From: Flavobacteriales bacterium
GTDB taxonomy: Bacteria; Bacteroidota; Bacteroidia; UBA10329
Reading direction: 5' to 3'
Length of the DNA: 64,000 nucleotides
Assembly (NCBI GenBank): GCA_016124845.1
Contig: WGMW01000051.1
Coordinates: 1-64,000, forward strand
The notes under the pieces are model-generated. The model did no database searches and was not told where the DNA came from. It worked only from the letters and a program-made list of their open reading frames with translations. Positions 26,001-33,046 of the stretch are shown in pieces. The position numbers and the translations under genes are program-made. How positions within the stretch are numbered: the stretch's first letter is position 1; the number at the start of each line of letters is the position of its first letter.

Positions 26001-27782
26001 AAGATAGAGTTTCCCGCTGCCTGAATAGATGATATGGACAGAATCACTGTACATGTTCCCTCCCGTACCAAGGTCACTCGCACCGGGCACCTCGATGCGC
26101 GCAGGGCCGTCATAGACCCCACCGGTGCCCCAGGAAGAGACATTCGGCAGATCGACCGACCCCTTGAAATGACAGTCCGCATTGACCGTTGTTCTGACAC
26201 CCGGTCCGGCCAGCCCCCCTTCCAATGTCAGTCCCGTGCCCAGTACGAGCAGGGAAGTATTGTCCATGGCACTGAGATCGATGGCATTGGCCGCACTCTG
26301 CACATAGACCGCATTGATCGTCAGCGTGCCTGAATGGTATCCGTAACTGCCGATCAGCAGGCTGCCGTCATGGGTGGTCGTCCCTTGGTTGAACAGGACG
26401 TTCCCGGCCGTGCTGTCCACATTCAGCGTGATGTCTCCCGCAAAATGGTTCACCGTCCCTGAACTGCCTCCGATATAGATGTGCGAACTGGTGGTGCCGT
26501 AATTGTTGATGGTCACATCATCCGCGCAATACATGCCCCCGGCCCCGTTCCCGAGATAGAGGTTCTGCTGGTTGGTCAAGGTGATGGTCACGGGGGCCAT
26601 GAACGTGTCGGTGGTGGCACTTCCCAGATACTGCGAGTACCCTTGGGCCGAGGCGGCCACAATGGTGGCGGTGTCGGCAAAGTGGTTCCCCCCGGTGGAC
26701 ATGTTGTACTGGGTCATGGTCACATCCACCTTTCCGTCATACACCCCGTTCGAACCCCAACCGATGAGTTTGGGTGCGGTGAGCGTCCCTTTGAAATGAC
26801 AGTTGGCACCGATGGTGGTGCTCAGGTCGGGGGCGGTCACATCCGCCTCCGCGGTCAGGCCGGGGCCCAGTTGCAAGGTGGCATCATCCTCTAATCCCGA
26901 CAGGTCCAGGTCGTATGCAGCGGTCTGTCCGTATGCTTCCAGCGTCAGCAGTCCCGAATGATACCCCTGCGCCCCGATAAGAAGCTGACCGTCATGGGTG
27001 TTGGTGCCGTCATTGAAGTCGATGTAGCCCGACCCTGTGGTGGCGTTCAGGTAGATGTCCCCTGCAAAATGCGCCCCGCTCGATGAGTTGGAACCGATGG
27101 TGATGCCCTGGTTGCTCACCCCACCGTTCACGGTCAGGGTCACATCATCGGCAAAGTAGTTGCCCGCGCCTCCTGCGGCCACGGTGATGTACCCTTGACC
27201 CACAGCCTCGATCAGGACAGGGGCGAGGAACGTGTCGGCCACGGCACCTATGTTCAATGCCCCTCCGTTATCGTTCTTCAGTGCCACATAGTCCTCAAAA
27301 CGGTTGTTGTTCACCGATGCGGTGGATCCGTACGTATGGACGATCGTGACCGAATCGGTGAAAGTGGAGCCACCGACCGAACCGATATTACAGCTCAGGT
27401 TCAGCTTGCAGCCCACGCTGACCCCGCTGATACTGGCCGAACCTGTCGTCATCACCAGCTCCCCATTGCTGATCGTTCCTCCATTGAGAGATGAACCCGT
27501 GGATACGGTAAGCACATGTCCCCCAAGGTTGAACGTGCCGCTTGTCAGCGTCACGTCATCCAAGGTCCTATCGGTATCCAGTACGGGGTCGTTGGATGTC
27601 GAAACGATGGTGATGTCATCACTGCTTCCCGGCACCCCACTGGGCGTCCAGTTCGAGGCTGTGGCAAAGTCGGTGCTGGTGCCTCCGTTCCAGGTGTAGC
27701 TGGTCTGGCCGAGTGCCCAGGTGCATGGGAAAAGGAGCAGGGTGACAATGAGTGTCCTCAATGGAAGTGTTCTTCGGTCCAT
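16977..27782 (-). CDS. Giant secreted RHS polymorphic-toxin-like protein
   Basis: 3601 residues with a signal peptide ending at about residue 26 (ALGQ). Residues ~27-1300 are a beta-solenoid-like region of about 185-residue repeats (four units marked THDGxLLIGxxGYHSG and three CHFKG motifs). About 1300-1560 holds PKD-like domains (TDASTGDMTGAVYSWDFDD). Near 1665 is a further PKD-like domain (DAGPDTSLGFG). From ~1880 there is DUF6443/YD-repeat sequence (YFDQLGRTVQTQI), and near 3200-3300 the RHS-associated core (LTDHLGNVRVEYRSD, then GRLGRFHNVDPMLQ). The last ~300 residues after DPTGG are a unique tail with no recognised motif, in the toxin position. No type IX sorting domain is seen. It leads directly into the immunity-like array. 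Confidence 0.8.
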   Translation of the reverse strand: MDRRTLPLRTLIVTLLLFPCTWALGQTSYTWNGGTSTDFATASNWTPSGVPGSSDDITIVSTSNDPVLDTDRTLDDVTLTSGTFNLGGHVLTVSTGSSLNGGTISNGELVMTTGSASISGVSVGCKLNLSCNIGSVGGSTFTDSVTIVHTYGSTASVNNNRFEDYVALKNDNGGALNIGAVADTFLAPVLIEAVGQGYITVAAGGAGNYFADDVTLTVNGGVSNQGITIGSNSSSGAHFAGDIYLNATTGSGYIDFNDGTNTHDGQLLIGAQGYHSGLLTLEAYGQTAAYDLDLSGLEDDATLQLGPGLTAEADVTAPDLSTTIGANCHFKGTLTAPKLIGWGSNGVYDGKVDVTMTQYNMSTGGNHFADTATIVAASAQGYSQYLGSATTDTFMAPVTITLTNQQNLYLGNGAGGMYCADDVTINNYGTTSSHIYIGGSSGTVNHFAGDITLNVDSTAGNVLFNQGTTTHDGSLLIGSYGYHSGTLTINAVYVQSAANAIDLSAMDNTSLLVLGTGLTLEGGLAGPGVRTTVNADCHFKGSVDLPNVSSWGTGGVYDGPARIEVPGASDLGTGGNMYSDSVHIIYSGSGKLYLGSSSLPDTVLGPYVLDVEGSHYVYMSNNSAGNYFADRVTINNHGTNSGRGIYIGNNAASTTYFADSLILNTDSTAGFINFYLGTATHAGRLLIGDEGYHSGVLTLQSYRQDTVLDMDLTLLDHNATLTLGSGLELEGDLTAPEDVYTTLASNCHFKGRVNIPKLYSWGTGGRFEGVTDLELHRNATYSTGGNYFIDSLTVTQWGSEQAAFGSGSTAADTVLGPMTINLEGSHYFYIGVSPGNYFADDVTLNHHGPLTSRGFYIGYYSTSGNHFGGDIILNTDSAAGFINFYNGTVTHEGLLRIGDEGYHSGVLTLDAYTQTGSGTIDLSGIDNTASITVQSNADITADLIYHNTSRSITLNGATFRGDVDIESPSLPVTYCDFHGTTSLEKTGGTNNLNKANVFHGEATIATSSNSNYQYWGYAEPDTFLSKLTLSNTSSQSLIMAYSSASVFEGDITFEGDTGKVIQMGGTTAGYKALLTGDAFQAIKRKNEIDDRIYRAEVNKSGGAVILEDTVEVYTELSLTDGVIKCVSDGELRLRDGITVVGGSDTSHVDGPVTKIGNDAFTFPLGDDGRYRPLAMTAPSSSTDEFTAEYRDRNSNGRHRHKYRESNISSIDEKGYWVFTREVGSSVPDVTLGWDSLTCGVSDTAGLVIVGWGSTDTAWVNLGGANLSGDTISGALTNAVTVVFGELALGSDTLNDLNCAYDPYEDCPLPVFSFTSGCVGDTVHFTDASTGDMTGAVYSWDFDDPLSSSDNFSSLTDPYHIFVSGGPFYVTLNIQGLNGCDLTYMDTVNMDRQLPDSSYFMSNLTTVEANNPVTFFYVGDGLSGQSFSWDMGDGTTYDSNDYALFDTISYSYDTAGVYYVKFYHWTDVNCKGVQTIAITVTMVPDECIIADFKASVSCMDDSTRFTDRSFGDVEDATYLWTYHSTYSGYENFSTEQNPQYKFGDEGPYEVTLTVTRDSLCWDRVTREIHFRNELQDTSELEFGANLVDINDNITFHLDGPISDAIYELDLGDGTVTASTDSFPLYDFVHDYNLADVYDVELTHGDSGCLSIRRFRIFVNDPNGSCPTVDAGPDTSLGFGASCYLGGSPTISGGTSPFSTEWIPASGLDDSSQVNPVVTPEFDQLYTVRVDDSNSCVNFDQVMVRVDSTLIVSTAGFDTVQNTVEPLMMSIRAPGFNETGRTGSESSYLIQLPSSGTSEVRLLFHRDPSEILAKVSFDVDNTGSVSNVALIQTDAYSKAETKTTLDGSYYSLSGGGITINTAFVKGYVDRLVGVFVPYWITCTGDDSRNNDQINLYGENGLPVYRAKGYFDQLGRTVQTQIRQYSSANTLAIQTVTDAFGREALKSLPAPIFNLSSCYEDGFMEAADGVPYSYAHFDLADYSEGTVIHGGEDDSPRGVYQGGMGSLGYYYSNSNTQEEFVPASKYPYSRVEYFDDPLNRVKRISIAGEHHRMGTDHENRIFHLGSGGEYRGHIGDQVTKKVTVDADGVEKITYTDRYGRVKATCFSGINSGCTHVVTKRIMYNGTRKSDIHVPIIHNEDVKLPLNSSRGVQANGNIIYHIKDMETGRELIEGEDWDLDEDIHSRAVSFYGQYAHKSLFLRIWYEYTEGYLNQYFEDYSDPTGRWIPDQSVQYRLDYGNWTLNEYYGVSDLLKSSIQPEAIDCQVISENTVESLEFGTETAEGVYPIYDENTDTYLDGSGNPAFSSEVEGFYTDVNGSGSDLYSTTTYQDHDVTLRLNVFGASIPPCDPLSLPDEVVWSRQRDNEGSQMLDRIFDPHYGSYGLDQNNRSWSPFDPVAGGLVYQLENQCVGHCINHVQDCGETGVDSGPSCGSEPGVSDPCAGIPETIMAEYRLEFEVMGKSGATYYHLNEDGIYQSGQTPTHYVYATLYRDCQCNRYFDFSSSLVDFGMTISDDELENYPDGIYVNLLDLWVRAPYETSWSNSETAPQFGNYQYMQYSVVADHHVVPSDIPPAISATNYRSVYEYNQLDQLISADDVDRGRVELLYNTAGQLRFYEDAFQRKPSERRYSYIDYDAAGRPIEIGEYDYKSDSLAGDGSGSNFGGFKFENDDWNWESLDFVASLDVSVKTILDEGSLDEAYRLSRRRIMYDIPDDNSSQYYPFPISGHEAQENLRGHVSKTWNDENVTWYSYLYDGKMDWTVQYNVDLDEYTIAEYVYTDYGNLETVTYKHGTSQSESFAHSLKYDHDQRLTEVRTSVDGGSSEVQATYEYYLHGPLKRQVKGQDLQGVDYVYTINGWLKSINSPNLGYSGTARFVDPGKDGIANGLSTDLFGMTLDYFSSDYRRRGTNINWGDASDMERHSGLIRSARWNTAYTGMDLTSSGKQNMYAYEYDWRRWLTSATFGDYEPTSDENGLAFTVASTIPGRVIYFDGISQSVGTPLQELPAPNFTSDANENYLVSNITYDKNGNLLTLDRNAYGSYLAMDRFEYNYTAGTNKLDHVDDSGTDFVDGGMQAIFQDIKSTQATGNYAYDAVGRLIGDADNSEKNFVEYDFTGKPTTVWWDASHTIHKASYLYDERGFRIKKTDYDNSGAWMTKTHYLRDAFGNLMETRTDESGGGAGPEEQDYSIVGLDKIGFYSRVDDEIRYQLTDHLGNVRVEYRSDANGAAELLSATDYYPFGMEMPGRGLLSSDGAASYGYQGEFAERDRNLKWVSFDLRTYDGRLGRFHNVDPMLQFHSPFLAMANNPLSNIDPTGGVTAGGGDGSCPCPATTMDPCPCMSGSGGAPPPSISSTPSNSSESGGGHATDSYFNWNYSSITPDMSQNIGADVLRPQVMDGDHVAIFPAYQDNTLLDLNIELLNQRRIINYRHGSMFVTEEPVPANDPEYSKEVKFDRITSIDELKAVLDMAYSAAKISGAVDEAFKWYKSGPHQRDPEWAIKVLKSFFEQANLSNEMLEKAIEVAPDFMEQILENVVEEQPEIERVIIIYSSKNGLVKHAMLVIDSETGEIGDTTIVTSGQLKDFRRKSLKGTIILEIDTLDEGFTIPAP

Positions 27783-27801
27783 CCGTGTTATTTTCCGGTC
27801 A

Positions 27802-28263
27802 TCATTCAGGATAGGTCATGTTCATCAGGCCGATGACCCCGCCCATATTGTTCAGGCCCATGGCCCTGAGTTTGAAATCGGCAAGCCCGGTGAATCGTCC
27901 CAGACCAATGTCCACATGCGTGCCGTCCACTGTCACGGAGGTGCCATCGGTATAGCTTTCTGATGAGGTGGTCGGGAAGTTCCCGTCCAGCAGTTCCTTC
28001 CCGTCCGTGTTCAGTCCCATCCAGATGGTCACCGATTCCACGGAGGAGTTGGTCAGATCCAACGACAGCACGTAGTTGAACGGAACAGCGCCAAGACCAT
28101 CGACCGAAATGCCTGCCGTGTCACTCTCCGCATAGACCTTGGAGAGGGTGGCATTGGAACAGAAACTCTGCCCTTGGGACACGAAGGCCACAAGGAGCAG
28201 CAGTGGGGTCAATATGATGCGATCGAACACGGGTCGGATGGTTGTTGATTTTTCACCCGACAA
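27802..28263 (-). CDS. Small secreted partner protein of the RHS locus
   Basis: 153 residues with an N-terminal signal (LLLLVAFVSQGQS) after a longer charged start. The mature part is beta-rich and ends with the pattern HVDIGLGRFTGLADFKLRAM. The protein at 35080 has the equivalent VGLGSFTGLSTFYVR in the same place, directly ahead of the other giant gene. It lies 20 bp upstream of the RHS gene, so they are co-transcribed. Its recurrence with both platform proteins suggests a chaperone, anchor or assembly partner; this is inference from synteny. Confidence 0.65.
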   Translation of the reverse strand: MSGEKSTTIRPVFDRIILTPLLLLVAFVSQGQSFCSNATLSKVYAESDTAGISVDGLGAVPFNYVLSLDLTNSSVESVTIWMGLNTDGKELLDGNFPTTSSESYTDGTSVTVDGTHVDIGLGRFTGLADFKLRAMGLNNMGGVIGLMNMTYPE

Positions 28264-28284
28264 TATTTCAAAATTTGTTAAATG

Positions 28285-28306
28285 TTGTTGAAAAAGTTTT
28301 CAACAA
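28285..28306. promoter_or_regulatory. Inverted repeat upstream of the RHS locus
   Basis: Perfect 10-bp arms TTGTTGAAAA and TTTTCAACAA separated by AG. The right part recurs at 34848-34866 (TGAAAAGTTTTCAACAA) upstream of the second platform locus. It may be a shared operator or a promoter-proximal structure. Confidence 0.45.
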
Positions 28307-28457
28307 TTTATCATCAATCAGCCCGTCTTATTCAAAATCGGATTGGACGATCTACATAAAACCCGAAATGCAGTAAGTTCACCCACCACACACACAATAT
28401 GAAGTGTCTAAGTAATCACTCACGTGCATATTACCTCCATGTAAAAGTGTGTCGCTT

Positions 28458-29000
28458 CTACTGATGATCATCAAATCGATTCAGGCCAACTGTCTCCCCG
28501 AAAAGCTCCATTGACTTCCTATTGTATGCCTTGGCAGCTTCCTCTGGAACATCGAAGAATCCCAGATCATATTTCCTTCCATCAGAATACAACACAGCCC
28601 TATACTTTCCCCGGTCTATGGTAACCCCTCGGAAACCTGTAGTGGAGCTTCGGTTTTTCATATTCCTACGCAACGTTCCCATAGGAACCCATTCCAGATT
28701 TTCAATCGTAGCATTGAGGCAATCACCGTCAATGAACCGCACAAAAAGCTTTTTATCGCTTTTTGGCTTTTCAATGTATTTCTCAGCTATGTATCTGTGC
28801 AGGTATATGGTCTCGTATCCCTGAACTCCATCAACATTCCTATATCGCTGGAAAAATGCATATCCATTGGAATGTGCCCGAAGCTTCTTTAGAAAGTCGA
28901 ACGATGAAAGACGTTCATCGTTCGCTATGTCTTGATACACATTATCATCTACTACCGCATACATGTCTTTGCGGTTCTGAAGTTGAATTTTCCTTACCAT
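28458..29000 (-). CDS. HNH-AP2 domain protein, copy A
   Basis: 180 residues, start chosen at the ATG complementary to 28998-29000 (MVRKIQLQNRKD) because it matches the start of its paralogue at 34234. The middle has an HNH_3-like segment (TIYLHRYIAEKYI, FVRFIDGDCLNATIENLEWV). The C-terminal third is an AP2/ERF-type DNA-binding domain (GFRGVTIDRGKYRAVLYSDG, then YDLGFFDVPEEAAKAYN). Proteins of this architecture are usually homing-endonuclease-like. It lies between the RiPP genes and the RHS locus, on the same strand as both. Confidence 0.75.
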   Translation of the reverse strand: MVRKIQLQNRKDMYAVVDDNVYQDIANDERLSSFDFLKKLRAHSNGYAFFQRYRNVDGVQGYETIYLHRYIAEKYIEKPKSDKKLFVRFIDGDCLNATIENLEWVPMGTLRRNMKNRSSTTGFRGVTIDRGKYRAVLYSDGRKYDLGFFDVPEEAAKAYNRKSMELFGETVGLNRFDDHQ

Positions 29001-29126
29001 GTTCTCTTTATTGTCCCTGATGGAACGTAAAAAAGACGTCAAGGTTCAGAAAGGACTGACATTCCCTTTCCGTTTGTTTGGAACATTCAAATTCCATGAA
29101 GCAGCAAACGCCTTGCTTCTGAAATA

Positions 29127-29327
29127 TCAGGCTCCTTCGTTCGGTCTGTCAGTATCTGCCTCGTTATCCTTTTCGGAAGCATATGTTGAAGCCCGTGTAC
29201 CTGTTTTCGCCCCTGAAGCGTAAATTTTCTTCACTTCCTGGTTTGTCGGTTCCCAGTTCCATTTTGATACAGGCGGAACACTTTCACCGACCAGTGGCTC
29301 CATGTAATTTGATGCAAATACTTTCAT
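29127..29327 (-). CDS. Candidate graspetide precursor peptide
   Basis: 66 residues, starting 12 bp after the stop of the ATP-grasp maturase gene on the same strand. The first ~38 residues would be a leader (MKVFASNYMEPLVGESVPPV). The last ~26 are rich in hydroxyl donors followed by acidic acceptors: Thr42, Thr44, Ser47, Thr48 and Ser51, then Glu52, Asp54, Glu56, Asp58, Asp60 and Glu64. That is the layout expected for omega-ester or omega-amide macrocycles. It does not show the microviridin leader motif PFFARFL, so it would belong to another graspetide group. There is no homology evidence; the call rests on position and composition. Confidence 0.6.
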   Translation of the reverse strand: MKVFASNYMEPLVGESVPPVSKWNWEPTNQEVKKIYASGAKTGTRASTYASEKDNEADTDRPNEGA

Positions 29328-29339
29328 AGTTATTCTGTT

Positions 29340-30323
29340 TTAATTCAATATTTGTTTCATACTCAATTTTGCCTCCATCCAATTGACAATACCATCTGAA
29401 ATAGATAGTCCTGTGAGGTCTTCTATCCACAGGAACTGCCCCATGGAATTAACCTCCAGAAAGAACCAATCCCCATCCGGAGTTACAATAAAGCCCAATG
29501 CCCCGTACTCGATCTGCAGGAGGCTCATTAACTCCGACACTTTGGTCCGGATGTCCTTCGGTGGTTGCATTATATAATGAGGCGTATTTGGAATATCATA
29601 CCGCCTCCAGTCGGTCCTTGCGACCGATGACCTTTGAGAATCGATACGACAGACGAAATGGTCATCACCGACCACCGTGTAACGAACCTCGAAACTTTTC
29701 TCTGTGTATTGTTGAAGCACCACGGGATTCTCTCCGACACTTCCAAATCCGGCAAGCTCCTCTGCCGTCACGATATTCACATATATTCCCTGATAGTCGT
29801 TACCACTTCCTTTGTAGAAATCCTGGTGCATCAACTTCAGAACAACCGGTGAATATGCTTCCGCAAAACGTATAAGTTCACTCCTGTCATTGCTGACGAG
29901 TGTTCTGGGAACGACAAGTCCAACCTCGGCAGCGTACTTCATCTGGAGATACTTGTTCTCTGCCTGATATGAGATTCTCCATGGATTGAGCCATGCCCTG
30001 TCCTTCAAGGTCATATATATCCCCAAAAGGGTCTTATTCCATTCGTTCTTCCATATTTTGAAGTCTGCGGTCTGATCAAACTGTTCGTCCAACAAAAGCT
30101 CAACAAACGTCCTTCTACCCCAAACACACTGAACCTCATCCAGGTTCAAAGTATTGCCTCGCTGTTCGATCCGCATCCATGAACCGTTCTGATAGGTGAC
30201 AGTGGTCTCTTTCAATGATTCGACATCCAAGTTCAAACGATAGAACGGCAGTCCTCTTTTCTGCACCACTCCTTGGACGTGGTCCGCATGCATATCGTTC
30301 TTATCACTCAGTATCAGGATCAT
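29340..30323 (-). CDS. ATP-grasp ribosomal peptide maturase
   Basis: About 327 residues from the ATG complementary to 30321-30323 (MILILSDKNDMHADHVQ). It has the features of the MvdC/MvdD/PsnB-type RiPP ATP-grasp ligases: early VWGRRTF, a substrate-binding N-terminal part, the ATP-grasp signature VVLKLMHQDFYKGSGNDYQG, the FEVRYTVVGDD strand, and the end LEVNSMGQFLWIEDLTGLSI with the Mg-binding Glu-x-Asn. It would use ATP to join Ser/Thr or Lys side chains to Asp/Glu side chains of a precursor. The 66-residue peptide 12 bp downstream is the evident substrate candidate. No transporter or protease is found next to them. Confidence 0.85.
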   Translation of the reverse strand: MILILSDKNDMHADHVQGVVQKRGLPFYRLNLDVESLKETTVTYQNGSWMRIEQRGNTLNLDEVQCVWGRRTFVELLLDEQFDQTADFKIWKNEWNKTLLGIYMTLKDRAWLNPWRISYQAENKYLQMKYAAEVGLVVPRTLVSNDRSELIRFAEAYSPVVLKLMHQDFYKGSGNDYQGIYVNIVTAEELAGFGSVGENPVVLQQYTEKSFEVRYTVVGDDHFVCRIDSQRSSVARTDWRRYDIPNTPHYIMQPPKDIRTKVSELMSLLQIEYGALGFIVTPDGDWFFLEVNSMGQFLWIEDLTGLSISDGIVNWMEAKLSMKQILN

Positions 30324-30463
30324 GACATCAAATGGAAGCACGAACATACAACAATTTATTATCAAACACATCAGAACATGTTAATTTTTTGACCCAAAAG
30401 GCACTTCAATTACACATAATAGGTCCCCTATCTCCCACTCCACCCACATGTCACCATGCTGGC

Positions 30464-31654
30464 ATGGATTCCAATGCTGATATAAGCTACTTCGCCAAAA
30501 CCAACTTCCGGAACGGTGGTGTGCCTTTTGGCATCAAACAGGCCGACCGACTTCTACATACATATATCATCGGTAAGACTGGAACTGGAAAGTCCACCCT
30601 ATTGCAGACCCTCATCTCTCAGGATGTTGCACTTGGTCGGGGACTTTGCCTCATTGACCCACATGGTGATCTGGTGTCTCGCATCAAACACGCCATTCCC
30701 CCACATCGGCAGAACGACCTTGTCTATCTTGACCTGACCGACCCGAAGAAACTATATGGCTACAACCCTCTTCGGAAGGTCAGCTATGAAAAGCGGTCAT
30801 TGGTCGCCTCCTCTATTCTTGAAACGCTCAAAAAGCTCTGGATAGATGCATGGGGAGTAAAACTCGAACATATTCTTCGGTTTACCCTTCTGGCACTCCT
30901 TGATCAACCACAGGCAGATATATCCCACATTCCTGAGATGCTATTAAGCAAGGAGTTTCGAAAGAATGCACTGATACATATCCAAAATCCTGAAGTGAAA
31001 AAATTCTGGACAAAGGAGTTTCCGCGATACCAGTACTATGATGTACTCCCTGCCTTGAACAAGGTCGGAGGACTACTCGCTCACCCTATCATCAAACGGG
31101 TACTGGTAGATAATACAGAAAGATTGTCGCTTCGGGAGATCATAGATAAACGGACAATCCTCTTGGTCAATCTTTCCAAAGGCGCGGTCGGTGAAGATGT
31201 CGCTCATATTCTGGGAGCCGTACTCCTTACCTCCGTTGCATCAGCTGCCTTCAGTCGGGTTGATGTGGCAGAAGACAAGCGGGTTTCGTTTTTCGTGTAC
31301 CTCGATGAGTTTCAGAACTTCACTACCCTATCCTTGGTCAACATGCTTTCAGAACTCCGAAAGTACAAGGTGGGTATGATAATGGCGCACCAGTACATGG
31401 ATCAGCTTGACCTTGAGATAAGGAATGCCGTGCTTGGCAACGTGGGAACACACATTTCATTTCGAGTAGATGCGTTCGATGCAGCATTGATGGCAAAGAA
31501 GATGTATCCGGTATTTGAGGCCATTGATTTCATAACCCTTCCGAACTTTCACATCTATTTGACCTTGATGATTGATGGAACACCTGCGAAGGCATTTAGT
31601 GCGATAACCCTTCTTTCTACAAAAACGATAGAGGACCTGAACAAACCTTCTTAA
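30464..31654 (+). CDS. HerA/VirD4-like DUF87 ATPase
   Basis: About 396 residues from ATG 30464 (MDSNADISYFAKTNF). Walker A is GKTGTGKST at about 37-45, followed by GLCLIDPHGDL. Walker B is FFVYLDEFQNF in the C-terminal half, with sensor-like VGTHISFRVDAFDA after it. This is the soluble HerA/TraD-type ATPase family often found in mobile elements, where it may pump DNA or support transfer. Unlike the protein at 46376 it has no N-terminal membrane helix. It is divergent from the ATP-grasp gene, with 140 bp between their starts. Confidence 0.8.
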   Translation: MDSNADISYFAKTNFRNGGVPFGIKQADRLLHTYIIGKTGTGKSTLLQTLISQDVALGRGLCLIDPHGDLVSRIKHAIPPHRQNDLVYLDLTDPKKLYGYNPLRKVSYEKRSLVASSILETLKKLWIDAWGVKLEHILRFTLLALLDQPQADISHIPEMLLSKEFRKNALIHIQNPEVKKFWTKEFPRYQYYDVLPALNKVGGLLAHPIIKRVLVDNTERLSLREIIDKRTILLVNLSKGAVGEDVAHILGAVLLTSVASAAFSRVDVAEDKRVSFFVYLDEFQNFTTLSLVNMLSELRKYKVGMIMAHQYMDQLDLEIRNAVLGNVGTHISFRVDAFDAALMAKKMYPVFEAIDFITLPNFHIYLTLMIDGTPAKAFSAITLLSTKTIEDLNKPS

Positions 31655-31669
31655 ATTGCTCACATTCAA

Positions 31670-32233
31670 TTAGGCGACCGTCACCTCTCGCAGGTCATTC
31701 ACAGACGTCTGCCAGTAATTGTTACGGACCCAAGAAGCTAGAAACGTTCGAATGTCCCGGACCCGCTCTACTCCACTTTCCTTACCCGATACCTTTTGAA
31801 ACCTACCATACGCTTCAAATCGTTCCTGCATCCTTAAAAAATCATCGTACTCTATCTGAAGTCGGTACCCTGGATTCAACCATTGTATATACAAAAAGTA
31901 TCCTTGGTTTTTAAACCACTCTATGGTTCTCACACCCTTTTCAATATACTGCACAGAGCAAAATACCACATTCGGCAAACCGTCATTGAAATATGTCTCT
32001 ACTTCATCTCCGTACTCTTCGAAGGAAGCATTGCGAACAAACACGTCCATCGAAATCTCCTGACCCATTTCTTCGAAGGAGGAATTTTTGACGAACCCTT
32101 CAATCTCCTCACCATCTATATCCAGTCTTTTCCAGCCCGTTCTGATTGTTCGACCAAAGAGTGAATACCAAGTAGTCGATTTTCCTGAGTTCGGTTTACC
32201 AAGTACGATTATTGCGAGTTTCTGCGATTCCAT
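31670..32233 (-). CDS. P-loop NTPase
   Basis: 187 residues starting MESQKLAIIVLGKPNSGKST, with a clear Walker A at 12-20. The rest is acidic and helical (YGDEVETYFNDG, EYDDFLRMQERFEAYGRFQ), with a possible Walker B-like strand NVVFCSVQYI. It resembles small mobile-element ATPases of unknown role. It converges tightly with the HerA-like gene (15 bp between stops) and is divergent from the methyltransferase. Confidence 0.65.
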   Translation of the reverse strand: MESQKLAIIVLGKPNSGKSTTWYSLFGRTIRTGWKRLDIDGEEIEGFVKNSSFEEMGQEISMDVFVRNASFEEYGDEVETYFNDGLPNVVFCSVQYIEKGVRTIEWFKNQGYFLYIQWLNPGYRLQIEYDDFLRMQERFEAYGRFQKVSGKESGVERVRDIRTFLASWVRNNYWQTSVNDLREVTVA

Positions 32234-32355
32234 GTCGTGAATATCAGTATATGATGAAAGTACGACAATTTGACGGTCTATCCACTATACGAAGCGACTG
32301 CTATGGCATAATCTGACCACTACAAGCAAGAGCGTTTCTCGGTCACACTTTCATC

Positions 32356-32991
32356 ATGAAAGTGTTAGACCTCTTTGCAGGAAGTGGAAGTATCAGTAAA
32401 GCTGCAGGTCGGTTGGGTTTTGAATCGTTCTCGGTTGACATTGAGCCGTTTGAAGGAATCGACCTTGTAAAGGATATTCGAAAGACACGACCTGCTGATA
32501 TACCATTTGTCCCGGACATCATTTGGGCTTCACCTCCATGCACCAGTTTCAGCGTTGCGAGTATGTGGCGGCATTGGGACAAAAGCGGAGAAGTACATGT
32601 TCCAAAAACTGGTACGGCCATTTTGGGGATAGAGCTGGTAAGACGAACATTTTGGCTCATTTGGTACTACCAACAACTCAATCCGAATCTCATCTGGTAT
32701 ATGGAGAATCCACGAGGGCTTCTTCGCAAGATGCCCGTTATGAAAATCTGTCCAATACGACATACCGTATCGTATTGTCAGTATGGTGATATCAGAATGA
32801 AGCCCACGGATATTTGGACAAATAATGTGAACTGGAATCCACGTCCTATATGTCGGCCAGGCGCATCGTGCCACACACCAGCCCCACGAGGTACTCACGG
32901 AGGGACGCAGGGGCAAAAAAACAGTTTCGAACGCTCAAAAGTGCCAGAAGAACTGTGTCTTGAAGTTTTGAAAGCATGCAGGCCACAATGA
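32356..32991 (+). CDS. C5-cytosine DNA methyltransferase (phage type)
   Basis: 211 residues. Motif I is VLDLFAGSGSISKA at the N terminus, motif II is VDIEPFEGID, motif IV is ASPPCTSFS with catalytic Cys62, and motif VI is ENPRG at about 117-121. The protein is short, as in phage and mobile-element cytosine methylases, and no recognisable restriction partner lies next to it. It probably protects the element against restriction, or modifies host DNA. The target sequence cannot be read from the protein. Confidence 0.8.
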   Translation: MKVLDLFAGSGSISKAAGRLGFESFSVDIEPFEGIDLVKDIRKTRPADIPFVPDIIWASPPCTSFSVASMWRHWDKSGEVHVPKTGTAILGIELVRRTFWLIWYYQQLNPNLIWYMENPRGLLRKMPVMKICPIRHTVSYCQYGDIRMKPTDIWTNNVNWNPRPICRPGASCHTPAPRGTHGGTQGQKNSFERSKVPEELCLEVLKACRPQ

Positions 32992-33046
32992 CATATTTTG
33001 ACTTCTACTCCACTCCATCCCTGAGAACTATGATGGATGAAAAACA

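Noticed and set aside
28999-29223. Plus-strand ORF of 74 residues antisense to the candidate precursor peptide
   Set aside because: It overlaps both the HNH-AP2 start and the minus-strand peptide, has no plausible context, and the minus-strand peptide follows the ATP-grasp gene by only 12 bp.
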